Shown piece after piece: positions 21,501 through 31,662 of a DNA stretch of 31,662 nucleotides. Position 1 is the stretch's first letter, and the number at the start of each line of letters is the position of its first letter. Origin of the DNA: Parachlorella kessleri (lineage: Eukaryota; Chlorophyta; Trebouxiophyceae; Chlorellales; Chlorellaceae). The DNA is taken from NCBI GenBank assembly GCA_001598975.1, contig BBXU01002795.1, positions 1 to 31,662 of the forward strand. The letters are read 5' to 3'. The translations under genes were made by a program, and so were the position numbers. The notes under the pieces are model-generated. The model had not been told where the DNA came from. It saw nothing but the letters and a program-made list of their open reading frames with translations, and did no database searches.

Positions 21501-21693
21501 GTGGGCTGGTCTCCTGTACCGGAGGCTGGCAAACACTGACCCCAGCAAGTACCAGAACACGCCTACCGGAGACAAGACCAGCGTGGATGTGGACAGCCTC
21601 CAGCGGATCGTGGAGGAGCTGCTGCCAGCTGTGCAAAGACGACGAAGAGCTGGGCATGCTGCAGCGGGTGCATTAGCCGGCGGGGCGACTTAA
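18561..21693 (+). CDS. GT61/EOGT-like glycosyltransferase, type II membrane protein
   Basis: Firm exons are 19838-19970, 20199-20321, 20529-21161 and 21488-21693, all in phase. They carry the GT61 (DUF563) hallmarks: REINEHANVFHTLTDMLNVY, VLILDEHPP, and AGTDILIGMHGAALAYSMLM followed by ELWP. GT61 enzymes add GlcNAc or xylose to proteins or cell-wall glycans in the secretory pathway. Proposed upstream exons are 18561-18623 (MQIKRRKSRRLW, a basic cytosolic tail), 18736-19174 (membrane anchor TLCGLALFALSWGYF, then a Ser/Pro stem ending in LCDATNLLLDPSKL), about 19402-19481, and an exon ending at 19611 (NWPDFQLSYFSKDHMQ). The tail plus anchor gives a classic type II Golgi topology. Phases between 19174 and about 19560 do not close cleanly, so those exons are tentative. 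The intron at 21162-21487 has a 69-base tandem duplication. Donor sugar and acceptor are unknown. Confidence 0.82.
19759..19797. repeat. 20-base tandem duplication in intron
   Basis: A 19-base identical segment beginning CTGCTGGCTGGG occurs twice with a 20-base period. It lies between the glycosyltransferase exon ending at 19611 and that starting at 19838. Confidence 0.85.
21179..21297. repeat. 69-base-period tandem duplication in intron
   Basis: Bases 21179-21228 recur at 21248-21297 with a few substitutions, a period of 69. The repeat starts 17 bases after the donor of the last glycosyltransferase intron. Divergence between copies suggests an old event. Confidence 0.85.
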
Positions 21694-21923
21694 GGGCGTG
21701 TGACGAGCATCATTTGAGAAGTGGCAACAGTGCCCTCATGCCTGTGTTGTTTTCAACTTGTTTGGTCAGTAGCCAACCTCAAGTCACGCTTCCACTCTTG
21801 ATCTCTGGGCTTGAGTCCCCCAAGGAGGTTCTGAGCTGCATCACTGCTTGTCAGAGGTCTCCGCTAGTTTGAAGTGTCTCCCACATGCGAAGACCACGGC
21901 CAACACACTGTTGATGCAGTCCG

Positions 21924-21992
21924 ACCCTATCTCCTCTCTGTTTCAGTACCTGCAACCCTATCTCCTCTTTGTTCCAGTACCTGCAACCCTAA
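21924..21992. repeat. 31-base tandem repeat, 2.2 copies
   Basis: Two copies of a 31-base unit starting ACCCTATCTCCTCT, with three differences, are followed by the first bases of a third that reads ACCCTAAC. Each boundary resembles a telomeric CCCTAA unit. Confidence 0.85.
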
Positions 21993-22431
21993 CTTGATAA
22001 CTAATTTTATATTGCATCCCTGCCTTTCTGGGGTAGGCAAAGTGGCACTGTGCTTCCGGTCCAGTGTGCCCTCCGGCCGCTGAACAGGAGGCTTGGGGCT
22101 GTTCGTGGCGGCGCCAGCAGCCCCGTACACGCAGCATGCATGGCTTCAAGACGGCACGTGGTGCCAAAGCAACTCGTGAAGTGTAGCCTTGCAGCAATGC
22201 TGGACCTAGACGGTTACTTGCGGTCATGCTTGCGGTGAAGAACGTACGCCCATGACAGCAGCTCCGAGCTTTCCCCTGGGGAGGTCGTCGAAGCAGTTGG
22301 CGACCGATCCAAGGGGAAGCTGTCTAACTTGTCAGACCAGCGCGCAGGCGGAACGCGGGGTGCCCTGCCCGCAAAGATTTGCAACGTCGTGGAATACCTA
22401 GCACCGTTGTGCACTCTTTGCCTCAATATAA

Positions 22432-22446
22432 CCCTAATTTTTAGGG
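22432..22446. promoter_or_regulatory. inverted telo-box motif upstream of start
   Basis: CCCTAA and TTAGGG face each other across three T residues, 55 bases before the ATG at 22501. Telo-boxes (AAACCCTAA-like) are known plant promoter elements; regulatory use here is inferred from position. Confidence 0.35.
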
Positions 22447-22500
22447 AAAGGTTTCTTACTACACGCTCGTTGTCACTTATTGACCTATCTGTCTGCGATC

Positions 22501-23985
22501 ATGGGCTTCAAGAAAGTTCTAAGCTGCGGCTGCCTCACTGCTCAGTCGATGTCATCACCAAGGAGCAGCACTGACTGCAGCAGAGATTCTCTACTCGCAG
22601 CACAGGAGGTGCGAGAGGGGTGGTGCGGGTGCATGGTGACGGTGCATGCGAGCAATGAGCGCTTCTTGAGTCGACCTGACCCAGCCTCCTTCTTGCCTCC
22701 TTTGCAGGACCCCTCCAGGAGCCACATGGAGCGCAGGTTGCAGCTACAGGAGGCCTCAGACGCCGAGCTGATCGCAGGAGTGAGTTGAGAGGAAAAGCCA
22801 GGCGTTCTTGCCTTCCATTTCAGAAGTGAAGCCCTTGGATCAGCTTCATCCACGTCCTCCACTGCACTTTAGAACTCTCGTGAGAAAGTGCAGTGCTACA
22901 AATGCTTCGCCCTGTCTGGGTCTGTGCACCCGCTTTAAGGATGATGCCTTTACTGCCCTTCGCTGCTGCAGATGATCCGCTACCATGCCAAGCCAGTTAC
23001 GGCCAGGGGGTAAATGTTCTTGAACCACTGGATTTAAACCCAAGCTTAATAAGCTCTCATTCCAGACTGAGGAAGGAAGCAGCGCAGGCAGCAGGAGATA
23101 CTGATAGCAACCTGTAGTGTTGTAGTTGGGTAGCGGGCTTGCGGCTCAAATCGTAGGAGTTTGCAGAATGCAAGTAGTTCAGGACATGATTCTTTGCAGG
23201 GCACATTGCCTCTGTTGTACCCATTACCTAGGCTATCCCTCCGGGCTCCTGCCCTGCTGTACATATCCCCCTTACCGCTGAACCTCCTGTCTGTACTGCG
23301 CGGCTGCTCCCTTTCCATGCTGGCTCCTGCCTTGTTCATTGTTTGCTAAGCTTGCATGCCAGAATGTGTTGTATATCTTCTTATCTTTTACATTGTTTGA
23401 TCATTGCGGGATTTGCATGTGTTACAAAGATGGATGGCTGAAGCTGGCTATTTAACACTCTTGGGTTGGGATGGGTGGCTTTTTGGGTCATTTTCTTCCA
23501 TGTAAGCCAGTCCGCTCCCCTGATAAGTGGACAAGTGGGCTGGGACGTCCTCATTGTGCTTGACAAGATACAGGGCTCAAGCTCCAACTACTACACGATT
23601 ATAGTTTGTGTGTACAGGAGCAGCTGAGCATTGGGAGTTGACGCAGCTTGAATTGCTGAACCGCCACACCATCGAAGTGGGTTGTAAGCTGGGGTGTCCT
23701 CTGTCTGCTGAGATGGCTGTCGCACATGGTGAGTGAAGCAGCGGTCGTCTACAATAGCAATCCTCCTTGCACAAGAACTCCCAGCCATCATCGTCCAAAT
23801 AGAGCCGGGGAGATCAAGGAGGAGAGAGACGGAGACCTTGGGGGCACTTGGTCACCTCAGTGAGAGGTGCTCTCGATGTGTGCCTCGGGCGGCCCTTCAA
23901 GCCGGGCAGCCAGGGAGCCTCCTCCCCCCTCACTTTCCTCAACAGCGGCTGGGGGGCCTTCGGCAAAGAGGACTTCCTGCTGTAG
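22501..23985 (+). CDS. unrecognised multi-exon gene, possible N-myristoylated protein
   Basis: I do not recognise this family. Exons 22501-22608, 22708-22779, 22972-23009 and 23066-23113 join in phase: MGFKKVLSCGC at the start, then MERRLQLQEASDAELIAG, MIRYHAKPVTARG and LRKEAAQAAGDTDSN. Exons 23618-23728 and 23861-23985 join each other in phase and encode HWELTQLELLNRHTIEVG, KLGCPLSAEMAVAHVRGAL, FKPGSQGASSPLTF and a C-terminus GWGAFGKEDFLL before the stop. The link between 23113 (phase 2) and 23618 (needs phase 1) does not close, so an exon between them is missing, or two genes are being joined. The Met-Gly start with Cys at positions 9 and 11 would suit N-myristoylation and palmitoylation, and hence a membrane-edge location, but position 6 is not the preferred Ser. 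No function is proposed. Confidence 0.5.
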
Positions 23986-24438
23986 GTGCCCTGCGCCAGG
24001 ATGTCTGTGTCTCCATCCTCCGTGGCCTCCCCGGCTGATTCTGAGAAGCACTACTCGCCTTGCTGCCGTGGGAAAGCGCTGCCTTGGGGTCTGGCTGGGC
24101 CCCAATAACCAGGGTGGGCTGTGGCCAAGTCGGTTCCTAGCAGGGTTGGGGCTAGAAGTGAGCCTCCTGCTGCAGCTTCACTTACACAGGTGCACCAACC
24201 GTCAGGTATGTCGGCGTTTAGCCATGCTATTCGCCTTGCCGTGGTGGTGGTGCGTGTCGCAGGTCAGATATAAATCGATAGACTGATACTAACAAAAACT
24301 GGTGCTCTGATCCTCCACAGGAAGGAATTTACGATGAGTCACCGGTGACTCATCACTCTCAAATGAATTTCCGCGAAGGCAACAGTTGTACCGGTTGGAT
24401 CGCCAGGTGCTGAAGATCTACCTAGTTGTGAACTGTTA
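23986..24438. other. intergenic region with palindromic promoter element
   Basis: 453 bases between two genes on the same strand. No exon is supported. It contains the 22-base perfect palindrome at 24333-24354 described separately and presumably the promoter of the coiled-coil gene. Confidence 0.45.
24333..24354. promoter_or_regulatory. 22-base palindrome with two AP-1/GCN4-type bZIP sites
   Basis: A perfect 22-base palindrome contains ATGAGTCA on the left and TGACTCAT on the right around CCGG. Each half holds a full TGASTCA-type bZIP core. It lies 85 bases before the start codon at 24439, a typical promoter or 5' UTR position. Binding by a bZIP factor is inferred from the motif alone. Confidence 0.5.
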
Positions 24439-27231
24439 ATGATGGATACGACACAAGGACTGACCCGAAGGGCGTCCTTCGGCCACTTGGCTCAGCAGTT
24501 GGCGTTTGGTTCAGACGCCGTGCAGGAGGCAATGGCAGCCTTAGAGGAGCCCTCGGTTGAAGCAATAGAAAGGTGTGATCAGTAGTTAACGAGCTGTGCA
24601 GCACCTGTTTACAGTTGAAGGAGTATTGAGGGGGGCCCAACAACACTGCTTGCTACACTTCCTCGCAGGGCCGTCGACTCCCTGCAGGCCAGCACCCAAC
24701 AACGGTTGGACGCCATAGAAGCTGCAGCGCGTGAACAGAGTGAAGCTGTGGGGGAGGCTGACCTGCGACGGCTCAAGCGCCAGTTCAGTAGTCTGAAAAA
24801 CACCTTCCTGCACTACGAGGTCAAGCAGTCCTTTATCACAGGTAGCCAAGCCTATCCCACACCCCAGGGAGCGGAAGACAGCTGATCGCTTTGCTTTGCT
24901 GGCTTGAAGTCGAGCAAAGCGGTGGAAGGCAACACCAAGACCGGCGATGGTGAACCATGCAGGGCTCACGGAGGGCTTGCCCAGTGGTAGCGAGGAGGCG
25001 GAGCTGCAGCAAGTGGAGCAGGAGGTGCAGACCAATGTGGAGCTGCTGCGGGGGCTCAAGCAGCAGAATGAGCAGGTGTGCTGCTTGGCTGCAGCAGGCA
25101 TCGTAGCCTATATCAGCATATGTTCTGCACTGATGTTCTGGGAGCGTTCAAGTGTAACAGCCTTGCTGTATTGTTTGGGTTGCATACAGTGCTGGCTGGT
25201 TGCTCATGAGCCATGTGGTCCACCAATGCACATGCTAGCAAGCTTTTTCTATTGCCTTGGTGTGCAGGTTCAGCAGGCCATAGTGGAGCTGGTGGACCGC
25301 ATTGTGGACACCAGGGAGTCGTTTGAGCGCCACCGCAGCGGGGTTCTGACAGACCTGTCCCGCCTGCAGCAGGACCTGCAGCAACATGCGGAGCTCATGC
25401 AGCCGCCACTGCCAGAGCTGCCAGAGGGACCGGGGGAGGTGAGGGAGGAGCTGCTGACGTGGGTGATGCCCGACTTGAGACGGACTTTATCCAAACGAGG
25501 CTTTTGGTGGCTTTGCAAACAACTACTGTTTTCAGGCTCGTCTTGGTTGTGCTGGCTGGGCCGGGAGGTCAGGTGGCTATCGGGGACGGTGTGGTGTATG
25601 CCGCACTTTCGCTGCACAGACTGATAAAGCTTGTAAATGTGTGCTGCAGGAGGAGCTGCGGGCTGCGCTGGCTGCAGCTACCGCAACTACCCGGGAGGAC
25701 GAATATAAGATTGCAGCCGAGCTCGTGAGTGAAGCTGACCCACCATGTGATAACTGATGTGCTCTTTGACAACAGCGGCCCGGTTGTATTCCTGCAGTTC
25801 CCTCGACATGCATGTGCTGGTGTCAAATGTCCAGACGGCTCTGTGAGGGCCACTACTGAGCCGGGTCTCTGAAGGTGCTGCAGGCGCTTGCCCAGGAACT
25901 GGAGGCAGCTGTCGCATGTGAGCAGGCCGAGCTTGATGCCCTGAAAGCACAGGTGCGATTAGGGTCGTGAGTTCTGCATGCCCCTGGCGCAACGTCTTCT
26001 CGTAATTCACATGAACATCAGCCTGGATGACATCGCCTGGGTCACACCATCCCCGAACCGCACCCTCAGGATGTCTCTGACTGATTTCAAGGTTCATGCT
26101 TCATCTTTTACCAGCATTTGCAATAGTGCCTTGCAAGACACAGCGCACCGCTGGCCCTGCTGCAGCTGGTAGAACTTGAGACGAGGACAGCAGCGCAGGG
26201 GCAGAAGGTAGAAACCGACAGCCGCCTGCGCCAGGCGCTCGACAGGTGCATCTCTCCTTTACTTAGCTGGCTGGCAGGTCATGGGGTAACAACTACTCGT
26301 GCGCTCATATGCTGCACATGCAGCCACCTTTGGCTCAGCTTTATTGCCTTCAAGTTTTCTGGGGTGATTGACGGCGAGGTGCCACAGATTCCAAGGTGAC
26401 ACTTGGGCAGGTTGACTCATCCAGGCTGGGGTGGCTGTGCAGGTGTGAGACGGTATCGTCGCTGCTGAGTATGCTGTCCGGGATCACGGTACACCATGCC
26501 GATCCTGAGGAGGTGCACCTTCGACTCAGGACAGCTGGCTTGCCAGGTGAGGCAGAGCAAAGCCCAGCACATGTAGATAGAGGGTACCAGCGCGATTTGG
26601 TTGGCTTGTGCAGGCCGGCAGGGTGGTGTAGGAGGCATGCAGGGCGTTGTTCTGGCAAGCCCTGCTTACATGCAGGCCGGGGCAGTGTATTCTGCGTGCC
26701 TCCACACGGCTGAACGGCTGCTGGCATGCCTTACCAGGTTACCTGCTTAAGTCCGCCGCTTTTGGCTAGTGTCTGGGCGCAACTGTCAGCTGCCCCTTCC
26801 AGCCTCCAGTGTCCGACTTGTGATGCATGCTCGCTGCTTGCAGAGCACGACCTGGTACTGCAGCTGCACCCCGGCACCCGGCTGGTGGAGCAGGCAGCAC
26901 TGTCCCCAGCTGATGTGGAGGTGGCAGACCTGGTGGAGGGAGCCAGGGAGGAGGGGCTGGGCATTCACTTTGTGGTGAGGACGACAGGCGGCGCTGCACC
27001 CCCGTCTTGTGTGTGCATGCATGCGGGCCTTGCATTTTAAGGAGGATTGGGATCCGGGGTCATCTGGTTTGTACATTCCATGGTGGGTGAAGGCGAGCCT
27101 TTGCTCAAGTCTGCCTTTGTACCCACTGATATGTAACAAGGATAGCCCTGTTACAGCCCATATTTGCTGTGCAGGTGAGGGAGGTGCAATCACGGCTAAG
27201 CAGCCTGGTTGAGGAGGGGCAGCAGGCCTAA
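24439..27231 (+). CDS. coiled-coil protein with RWD-like C-terminus, possible KNL1/Spc7-type kinetochore protein
   Basis: Ten exons (24439-24572, 24669-24841, 24963-25075, 25268-25438, 25650-25724, 25884-25952, 26166-26245, 26443-26546, 26844-26974, 27175-27231) join in frame to 368 residues. Residues about 45-275 are heptad-rich and Gln/Glu-rich with almost no predicted globular segment (for example RLKRQFSSLKNTFLHYEVKQ and QVEQEVQTNVELLRGLKQQ), a long coiled coil broken by a short Pro stretch (PPLPELPEGP). The last 95 residues look globular: SLLSMLSGITVHHADPEEVH, HDLVLQLHPGT, then a helix ending FVVREVQSRLSSL. A coiled coil followed by a small RWD-like domain with this helix pattern resembles the C-terminal half of KNL1/Spc7, which docks the NDC80 and MIS12 complexes. 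Near the start lies RRASF, close to the KNL1 PP1-docking motif. Gene structure is secure; the family call is tentative, and an augmin-type coiled-coil subunit is the main alternative. Confidence 0.8.
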
Positions 27232-27318
27232 TGGACTTGGGTCACACTGAATCGGATATGGGCCAGCCAGTCAGTAGGTTTAAATGGGTTGCCACTGACG
27301 TGTTATCGATGCGGCTGA

Positions 27319-27323
27319 TGTAA
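27319..27323 (+). terminator. putative TGTAA polyadenylation signal (coiled-coil gene)
   Basis: TGTAA lies 88 bases after the stop codon on the coding strand, a usual distance for the chlorophyte signal. Confidence 0.5.
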
Positions 27324-27540
27324 ACCAGGGGTTACTGGGGTTATGTGGACCTCTCCATGATTTAGTTTTTGGGTACCTGAACCAGATGTAGGCGTTCTGT
27401 ACTCGTTAGTGGTAGCACAGAGTGTGACCAGAGGGAAGGCAGGGGTGAACTGTACAGCGCTGAGTGCAATTGTGCTATAGGCCGTGCCTGAGCTCTGATA
27501 CAGTAGGTCTCTGTCCATCTTCTAATTTTGGGCAGCAGGC

Positions 27541-27545
27541 TTACA
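27541..27545 (-). terminator. putative TGTAA polyadenylation signal (SRP72)
   Basis: TTACA on the plus strand gives TGTAA on the coding strand, 78 bases after the SRP72 stop codon. Confidence 0.5.
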
Positions 27546-27622
27546 CCAACGATCACCATACTCCACTGTATTCCAGGCGTGCCTATTCAACCGGAGCAGT
27601 AACAACTCAAGAAGTCCTCATT

Positions 27623-30600
27623 TCAGCGCCGAGCCTTCCCCTTCTTGCCCTTCACCCCTGCCGGCTTGGGCGGCAACTTGGGCTTGGTAGCATCGTCCAT
27701 GTCCACGTCTGCACTCAACATACCTTGGAGGGGTATCGACGCAGCCCAACACTCTGACAGCCTACCTATCCCCACTTCGGGCCTACAGGGCTTCCGAACC
27801 GTCCCATGCCTGTCAGCGGTCGCAGCCGGGGGCCTATCATGTTGCAGCATGCAGGCACGCACGCACGCCAGAGCTAGCCATTCCACTCGAGAGCCAGCGA
27901 TCACAGGGCATCCAGCCTGTGCCTTATCCCCAAATACAGCACTGTGGAGTAACACCAGGCTGGCACACTACAACCCCGCCGGGCCCCGGCAAGTCCTGTC
28001 CAACTGCAGGCGCTGAACACCTGAGGGCGGACCCTTGCACCAACCCTGCAACCAGCCGCAGCTACTCACACTACACAGAACCAATGGCATAGTGCCCCTA
28101 TCAGTACAATACCTGGCGCATTGGTGCGGTCGAGCGACTCGTCCACCTTGCCGGCTCCCTGGCTGCCCTTCACCGCCTCCTGCACCAAAACATACACATA
28201 AGTACACAAGATGTCCCATATTGCCGACACCTATGTGTGGCCGCCCTTTGCAAAAGTGTGGACGGTCCAGAGGTAGCGAGGGCAGCGTCGCTCCAACACC
28301 GCCACCTTACAAAGCACGTACCATGCCGGCACGAGCCAGCTAGGGAACCCACACCCGAACACACCCACCAGCAAGCAGTCAGCAGCTGTGCGGCTACCAT
28401 CTAGCGCTCCACCTGGGATGCAAAGCTCCTTCTTGAGCCCAATGCCAGCCCATGCAGGGCCCCATAGCATAAATGCATTTAGCCCTGTCAGTGCAGGTCC
28501 CTCCCACCCCTCCCCTGTCCGCAGCGCCTGCCATCATCCCATCGACAAGGCACCTCCGATGTGCAAGGCAGCTGCCTGGCCCAGCTGCCAGCACCTGCTG
28601 CGGCACATAGTTTCCGGGGCTGGCGCCAGCAGCCTGCCCACCTTGTCACGGTGCTTCTTCTTGTGCTTTCTCTTGGCGTCGGAGCGCTCCCACTTGGGCA
28701 GCCAGCGCTCGGGGTCGGGCGGTGGGGGAGGGTTGGCGGGGTCATACCTGCGACACGTTCACAATGGAACCCTTTGCCACCCCCCATGTCAGCTTGATAA
28801 GGTAGGGCAGCGTCATACCAGTCAAGCGAGCCAGGTGCATAATGGCTGGCAGCAAAGTCAGCAGGAAGAGTCGGCTGGGTTATACCAGCAGAGCACCCCT
28901 GCCACACCCAGAGCATGCCCGGCAGCTGGGCCTGCAACACTTGTCAGCCACGGGCAGGGACCGCCCATTGGGGGCAGCCACCACCATGGTGTGCCTGCGC
29001 TGGGTGCAGCCGACAATGGACGCGTATTTGTGCATATAGACCAGCCCAGTGCTCAAAGCCAGCACCTCCCTACCGCTGGAAGGCATGCGCACTGCAAGCA
29101 CTACATCTGCATCCCTGCGGCCAGGTTCACAGACACCACAGCTGCCGCTTCACCATAAGCCACAAGTCAGCGCTGACTCACCCCTTGGGCAGCTTCTTCC
29201 TGCGTTTGCGCTTCTTCTTCGGCTTCTCTACATCGCCCCCCTCCGCTTCGCGCTTCCTGAGGGCTGCAGGCACCGGTACCGCCGCACCACTGTCGGTGCC
29301 CCTGCGCCGGTCGCTCGTGAGGGCTGCACGCAGGCGTGGGAAATGGCATGCTTGGCACTGCCGCCGCTGCAGCCTCCATGCCTACTAGCTCTGGCTTGCC
29401 TCCCACTGTGAAATCCCCAGGTGCCACCATGTAGCAGCAGTTACACGCACCACAATTGCAATCCACAAAACAATCAACTAACCCTCTTTCGCAGCTATCC
29501 GTCCTGCAAGCGCAGGCGCTGCACCGGCCGTAATGCGAGGGTCACCCACACAATCTTACTCACCAACACTGGCATTCTCCAGAGCATCCACGTCTCTGGG
29601 GGCCATTGCCGGCGCCTTTGGCAGCTGAGCTGGCAGGGCGCCGGCGGCTCCAGCCGGGTCACAGAGCGCTGCCACGCGGGCATAGCGTGGCAGCAGCTCC
29701 CCGCTGGCACCTGCAAGGCAAGGCGGCGGGGCAAGGTTTGCCACACGTTGTCATAGGGGGTTCCGCTCATGGGGCCCAAGGCCACACCAGGATCTCGCAC
29801 AATTTGGTAGAAACCCCAGAGCGCCTGCAGCGGTCATGCCAACCGCTTGCGCATTGCCACCAAGTGGCGGCAGCAGGACCACCATCAGCAGGAACCCCAC
29901 CTGTGCCAGCAGGCAAGGCCTCCAGCAGTTGCTGCAGGTGTGCCTGGGCTGCTGGTAGGTCGCCCGACCGGAGCTCCACCGCTGCCAGGCGCGACAGCAG
30001 CCAGGTCGCGCCGCTGCTGCCCGGTTTCTGCTGCTGCAGGGCCTGTGGAGGAAGGGAGGAAGACTTGTGAGTCGGGTGCACGTGCAGTCCTTGCACGGGA
30101 GAACCCTTCATTTGCGCCACTGCCGCAACCGTGGCCATACAAAGAGAGCGGGCTATTCCAACCCGCCCCCGCGGCGGAGGTTAACCACAGCGCACAGCCC
30201 TTAGTACCACTACAAAAGAGCAGCCCTCGACTGCACGGCCGCACAGCAACTCCCGACTAACCTGTGAGAGCAGGGCTGCCGCCCCCGCTAGGTCTCCTGC
30301 TTGCTGCAGCAGGGTGGCCTGTGTGGCCACCACGCCCGGCTTGGACTGCACTCCCGGGAGCGCCTGCAGCTTAGTGCCAGGTCAGCGCTAGGTCGGCGCC
30401 GGGTCACCGCCTCCACCCCTGCCTGTCGATCTGCTAACAACCTGTTTAGTCCTAGGAAGGTACTCAGCCTAGCCAACTCAGTGCGAGCGTATGGGTCGAA
30501 ACAGTCGTGGTTGCACACTGAAGCATGAGGCAAGCCGCACAGGGAGGGAGGGAGGGCCTGAGCCACCCCCGCAGGAGGCCGCTGAGGCTGACAGCGACCG

Positions 30601-31662
30601 CGCCAATCATCCAACATAGGTTTGCTGCGCCCACATGATACGCGCGACCAGCGCGCTGCCACACCCTCCCCCCCGTCCCCGCCAACCTTGGCATCCCTTG
30701 CCTGCTTAGTGCAGCATCCCAACCTCCCTGCCAGCTCCCCTGGCAGGCTCAACGCTCTGCTTGCCAAAGTGACGTCCCAGGCACAGGAGTTGTTATCGCC
30801 CCCCTCCCCCGCTCACAGGCCGAGCCTTGCAGCACACACCTGCCACTGTTGACCCAGTAACCTGTGGACACTAGCGGGCCACCTGCTGGCTCAACACTCC
30901 CACCCTCTTATTTACCCATGCCCCCCCCCCCACCACACACCCCACCACCACCACCCACGCCCCCACATCCCTCCCCACCTGCAACACCGCCAGCGCCTGC
31001 TGCGCCTCCCCCGCCGCCGCCAGCAGCTGCACCCGCATCAGCCCCGCGGTCAGGCCACCCTCTCTGCCGCTGGCGCCGGCGCCGGCGCCCGCCTGCTGCT
31101 GCTGCGCTGCCTGGAGCACCGCGCACGCCTCCGCCAGCGCCTTCTTGTCTGCTGCCAGGTGGGAGGCTTGCAGCAGGGGGAGGGCGGGAGAGGAGGGGGC
31201 CGCCTTCTCCAGGCCCCTGCACACACACAGACACATATGCACAAATATATAGTCATATATACCCATAGGGTCAGTTGTTGCTGGCATGCGCCCAGCTGCT
31301 GATAGTGCAGGACGGCGGTGGGCAGTGCTACACGCCTGTGGCGCGGCACCTGCCCCACCCATCAGCCACCTGCTCGTGTGGCCTTGCGAGCCGAAAGGGC
31401 AAGCAGGCAGGCAGGCAGGGCAGGGGGGGGGGGGTCGGGGGCTACCACTGCTATTGCCTGGCAGCAAAGCGCACGGCTGCCTTACACATGCCCTTTACTC
31501 CCGCCGCCCGGTCACCTGATGCCATCCTTGGCAGCATCTGCCTTGCCCGCCATCAGCGCCAGGGCAGCGTAGTTAGACAGCAGGGCCTCCCTCTGAGCGG
31601 CACCCAGCCGGCTGTCCAGCCCCCGCTTCAGCCGGGCCACCCCGCCTGCGCCACAGTTCGTC
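27623..31662 (-). CDS. SRP72: signal recognition particle subunit SRP72 (5' end outside window)
   Basis: Nine exons are visible (31516-31662 cut by the window edge, 30979-31216, 30262-30363, 29901-30042, 29564-29710, 29182-29323, 28642-28747, 28113-28179, 27623-27708). They join in frame to the last 391 residues. SRP72 is a cytosolic SRP subunit that binds SRP68 through TPR repeats and the 7SL-type SRP RNA through a basic C-terminal region. The TPR-like helices are visible as Ala/Leu/Gln-rich repeats in the first four exons (LSNYAALALMAGKADAAKDG, LLQQAGDLAGAAALLSQ). Then comes the conserved DVDALE motif, the Lys/Arg-rich KPKKKRKRRKKLPKGYDP, and the family hallmark PPDPERWLPKWERSDAKRK, followed by KHKKKHRDK and a Lys-rich tail KGKKGKARR. 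The N-terminal TPR repeats lie beyond base 31662. The minus-strand TGTAA follows 78 bases after the stop. Confidence 0.95.
31423..31434. repeat. G12 homopolymer next to GCAG repeats
   Basis: A run of 12 G follows four GCAG-type units (about 31402-31420). It lies in the SRP72 intron between exons ending at 31516 and starting at 31216, and on the coding strand is a C-rich tract. Confidence 0.9.

Larger units (their letters stand above)
21694..22500. other. intergenic region, GT61 to unrecognised gene
   Basis: About 0.8 kb without a supportable exon. It holds the 3' flank of the glycosyltransferase, a 31-base tandem repeat at 21924-21992, and, 55-69 bases before the next start codon, an inverted telo-box motif (CCCTAA and TTAGGG arms at 22432-22446) that could be part of the next promoter. 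Confidence 0.45.
27232..27622. other. convergent 3' flank, coiled-coil gene / SRP72
   Basis: 391 bases between two convergent stop codons. It contains one TGTAA signal for each gene, on opposite strands, and no recognisable exon. Confidence 0.55.

Noticed and set aside
28388..29158. 256-residue plus-strand open frame
   Set aside because: It is antisense to SRP72 exon 7 and introns and has no recognisable domain.

Overview
The window looks like nuclear DNA of a green alga (Chlorophyta, probably trebouxiophyte- or chlorophyte-like). The evidence is GC-rich coding DNA, many short exons, introns bounded by GT-AG with a visible minority of GC-AG, TGTAA-type polyadenylation signals behind several genes, plant-type TTTAGGG telomeric motifs, an ABC transporter with the N-terminal Cys-rich ectodomain of the plant ABCG24/28 group, and a predicted plastid transit peptide. 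No bacterial operons, phage genes, CRISPR array, rRNA or tRNA were found.

Layout, left to right: a MYND zinc-finger protein (+, 373-1017); a three-exon Nudix hydrolase (-, 1400-2390); a divergent six-exon acidic CHZ-type histone chaperone (+, 2626-4494); a 22-exon ABCG half-transporter (-, 5467-14119, 1181 aa); a divergent four-exon Mpo1/DUF962 protein (+, 14639-16068); a two-exon plastid-targeted heavy-metal-associated (HMA) protein (-, 17265-18005); a divergent GT61-type glycosyltransferase (+, 18561-21693); an unrecognised multi-exon gene (+, 22501-23985); a ten-exon coiled-coil protein resembling kinetochore KNL1/Spc7 (+, 24439-27231); and the 3' two-thirds or so of SRP72 (-, 27623 to beyond the right edge).

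The genes alternate between divergent pairs sharing short promoters and convergent pairs sharing 3' flanks. They do not form a common pathway; this is ordinary housekeeping content. The points that deserve a second look are four GC-AG introns (one splitting the Walker A motif of the transporter), tetranucleotide arrays inside introns close to splice sites, a partial exon-end duplication that creates a decoy donor site, a three-arm hairpin cluster in an intergenic region, a palindromic bZIP-type site upstream of the kinetochore-like gene, and an unrecognised gene with a possible N-myristoylation start.

Exon joins were made by eye from splice consensus, phase continuity and family conservation. 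Seven genes close without any frame conflict; the glycosyltransferase middle exons and the unrecognised gene's central exon link remain tentative.
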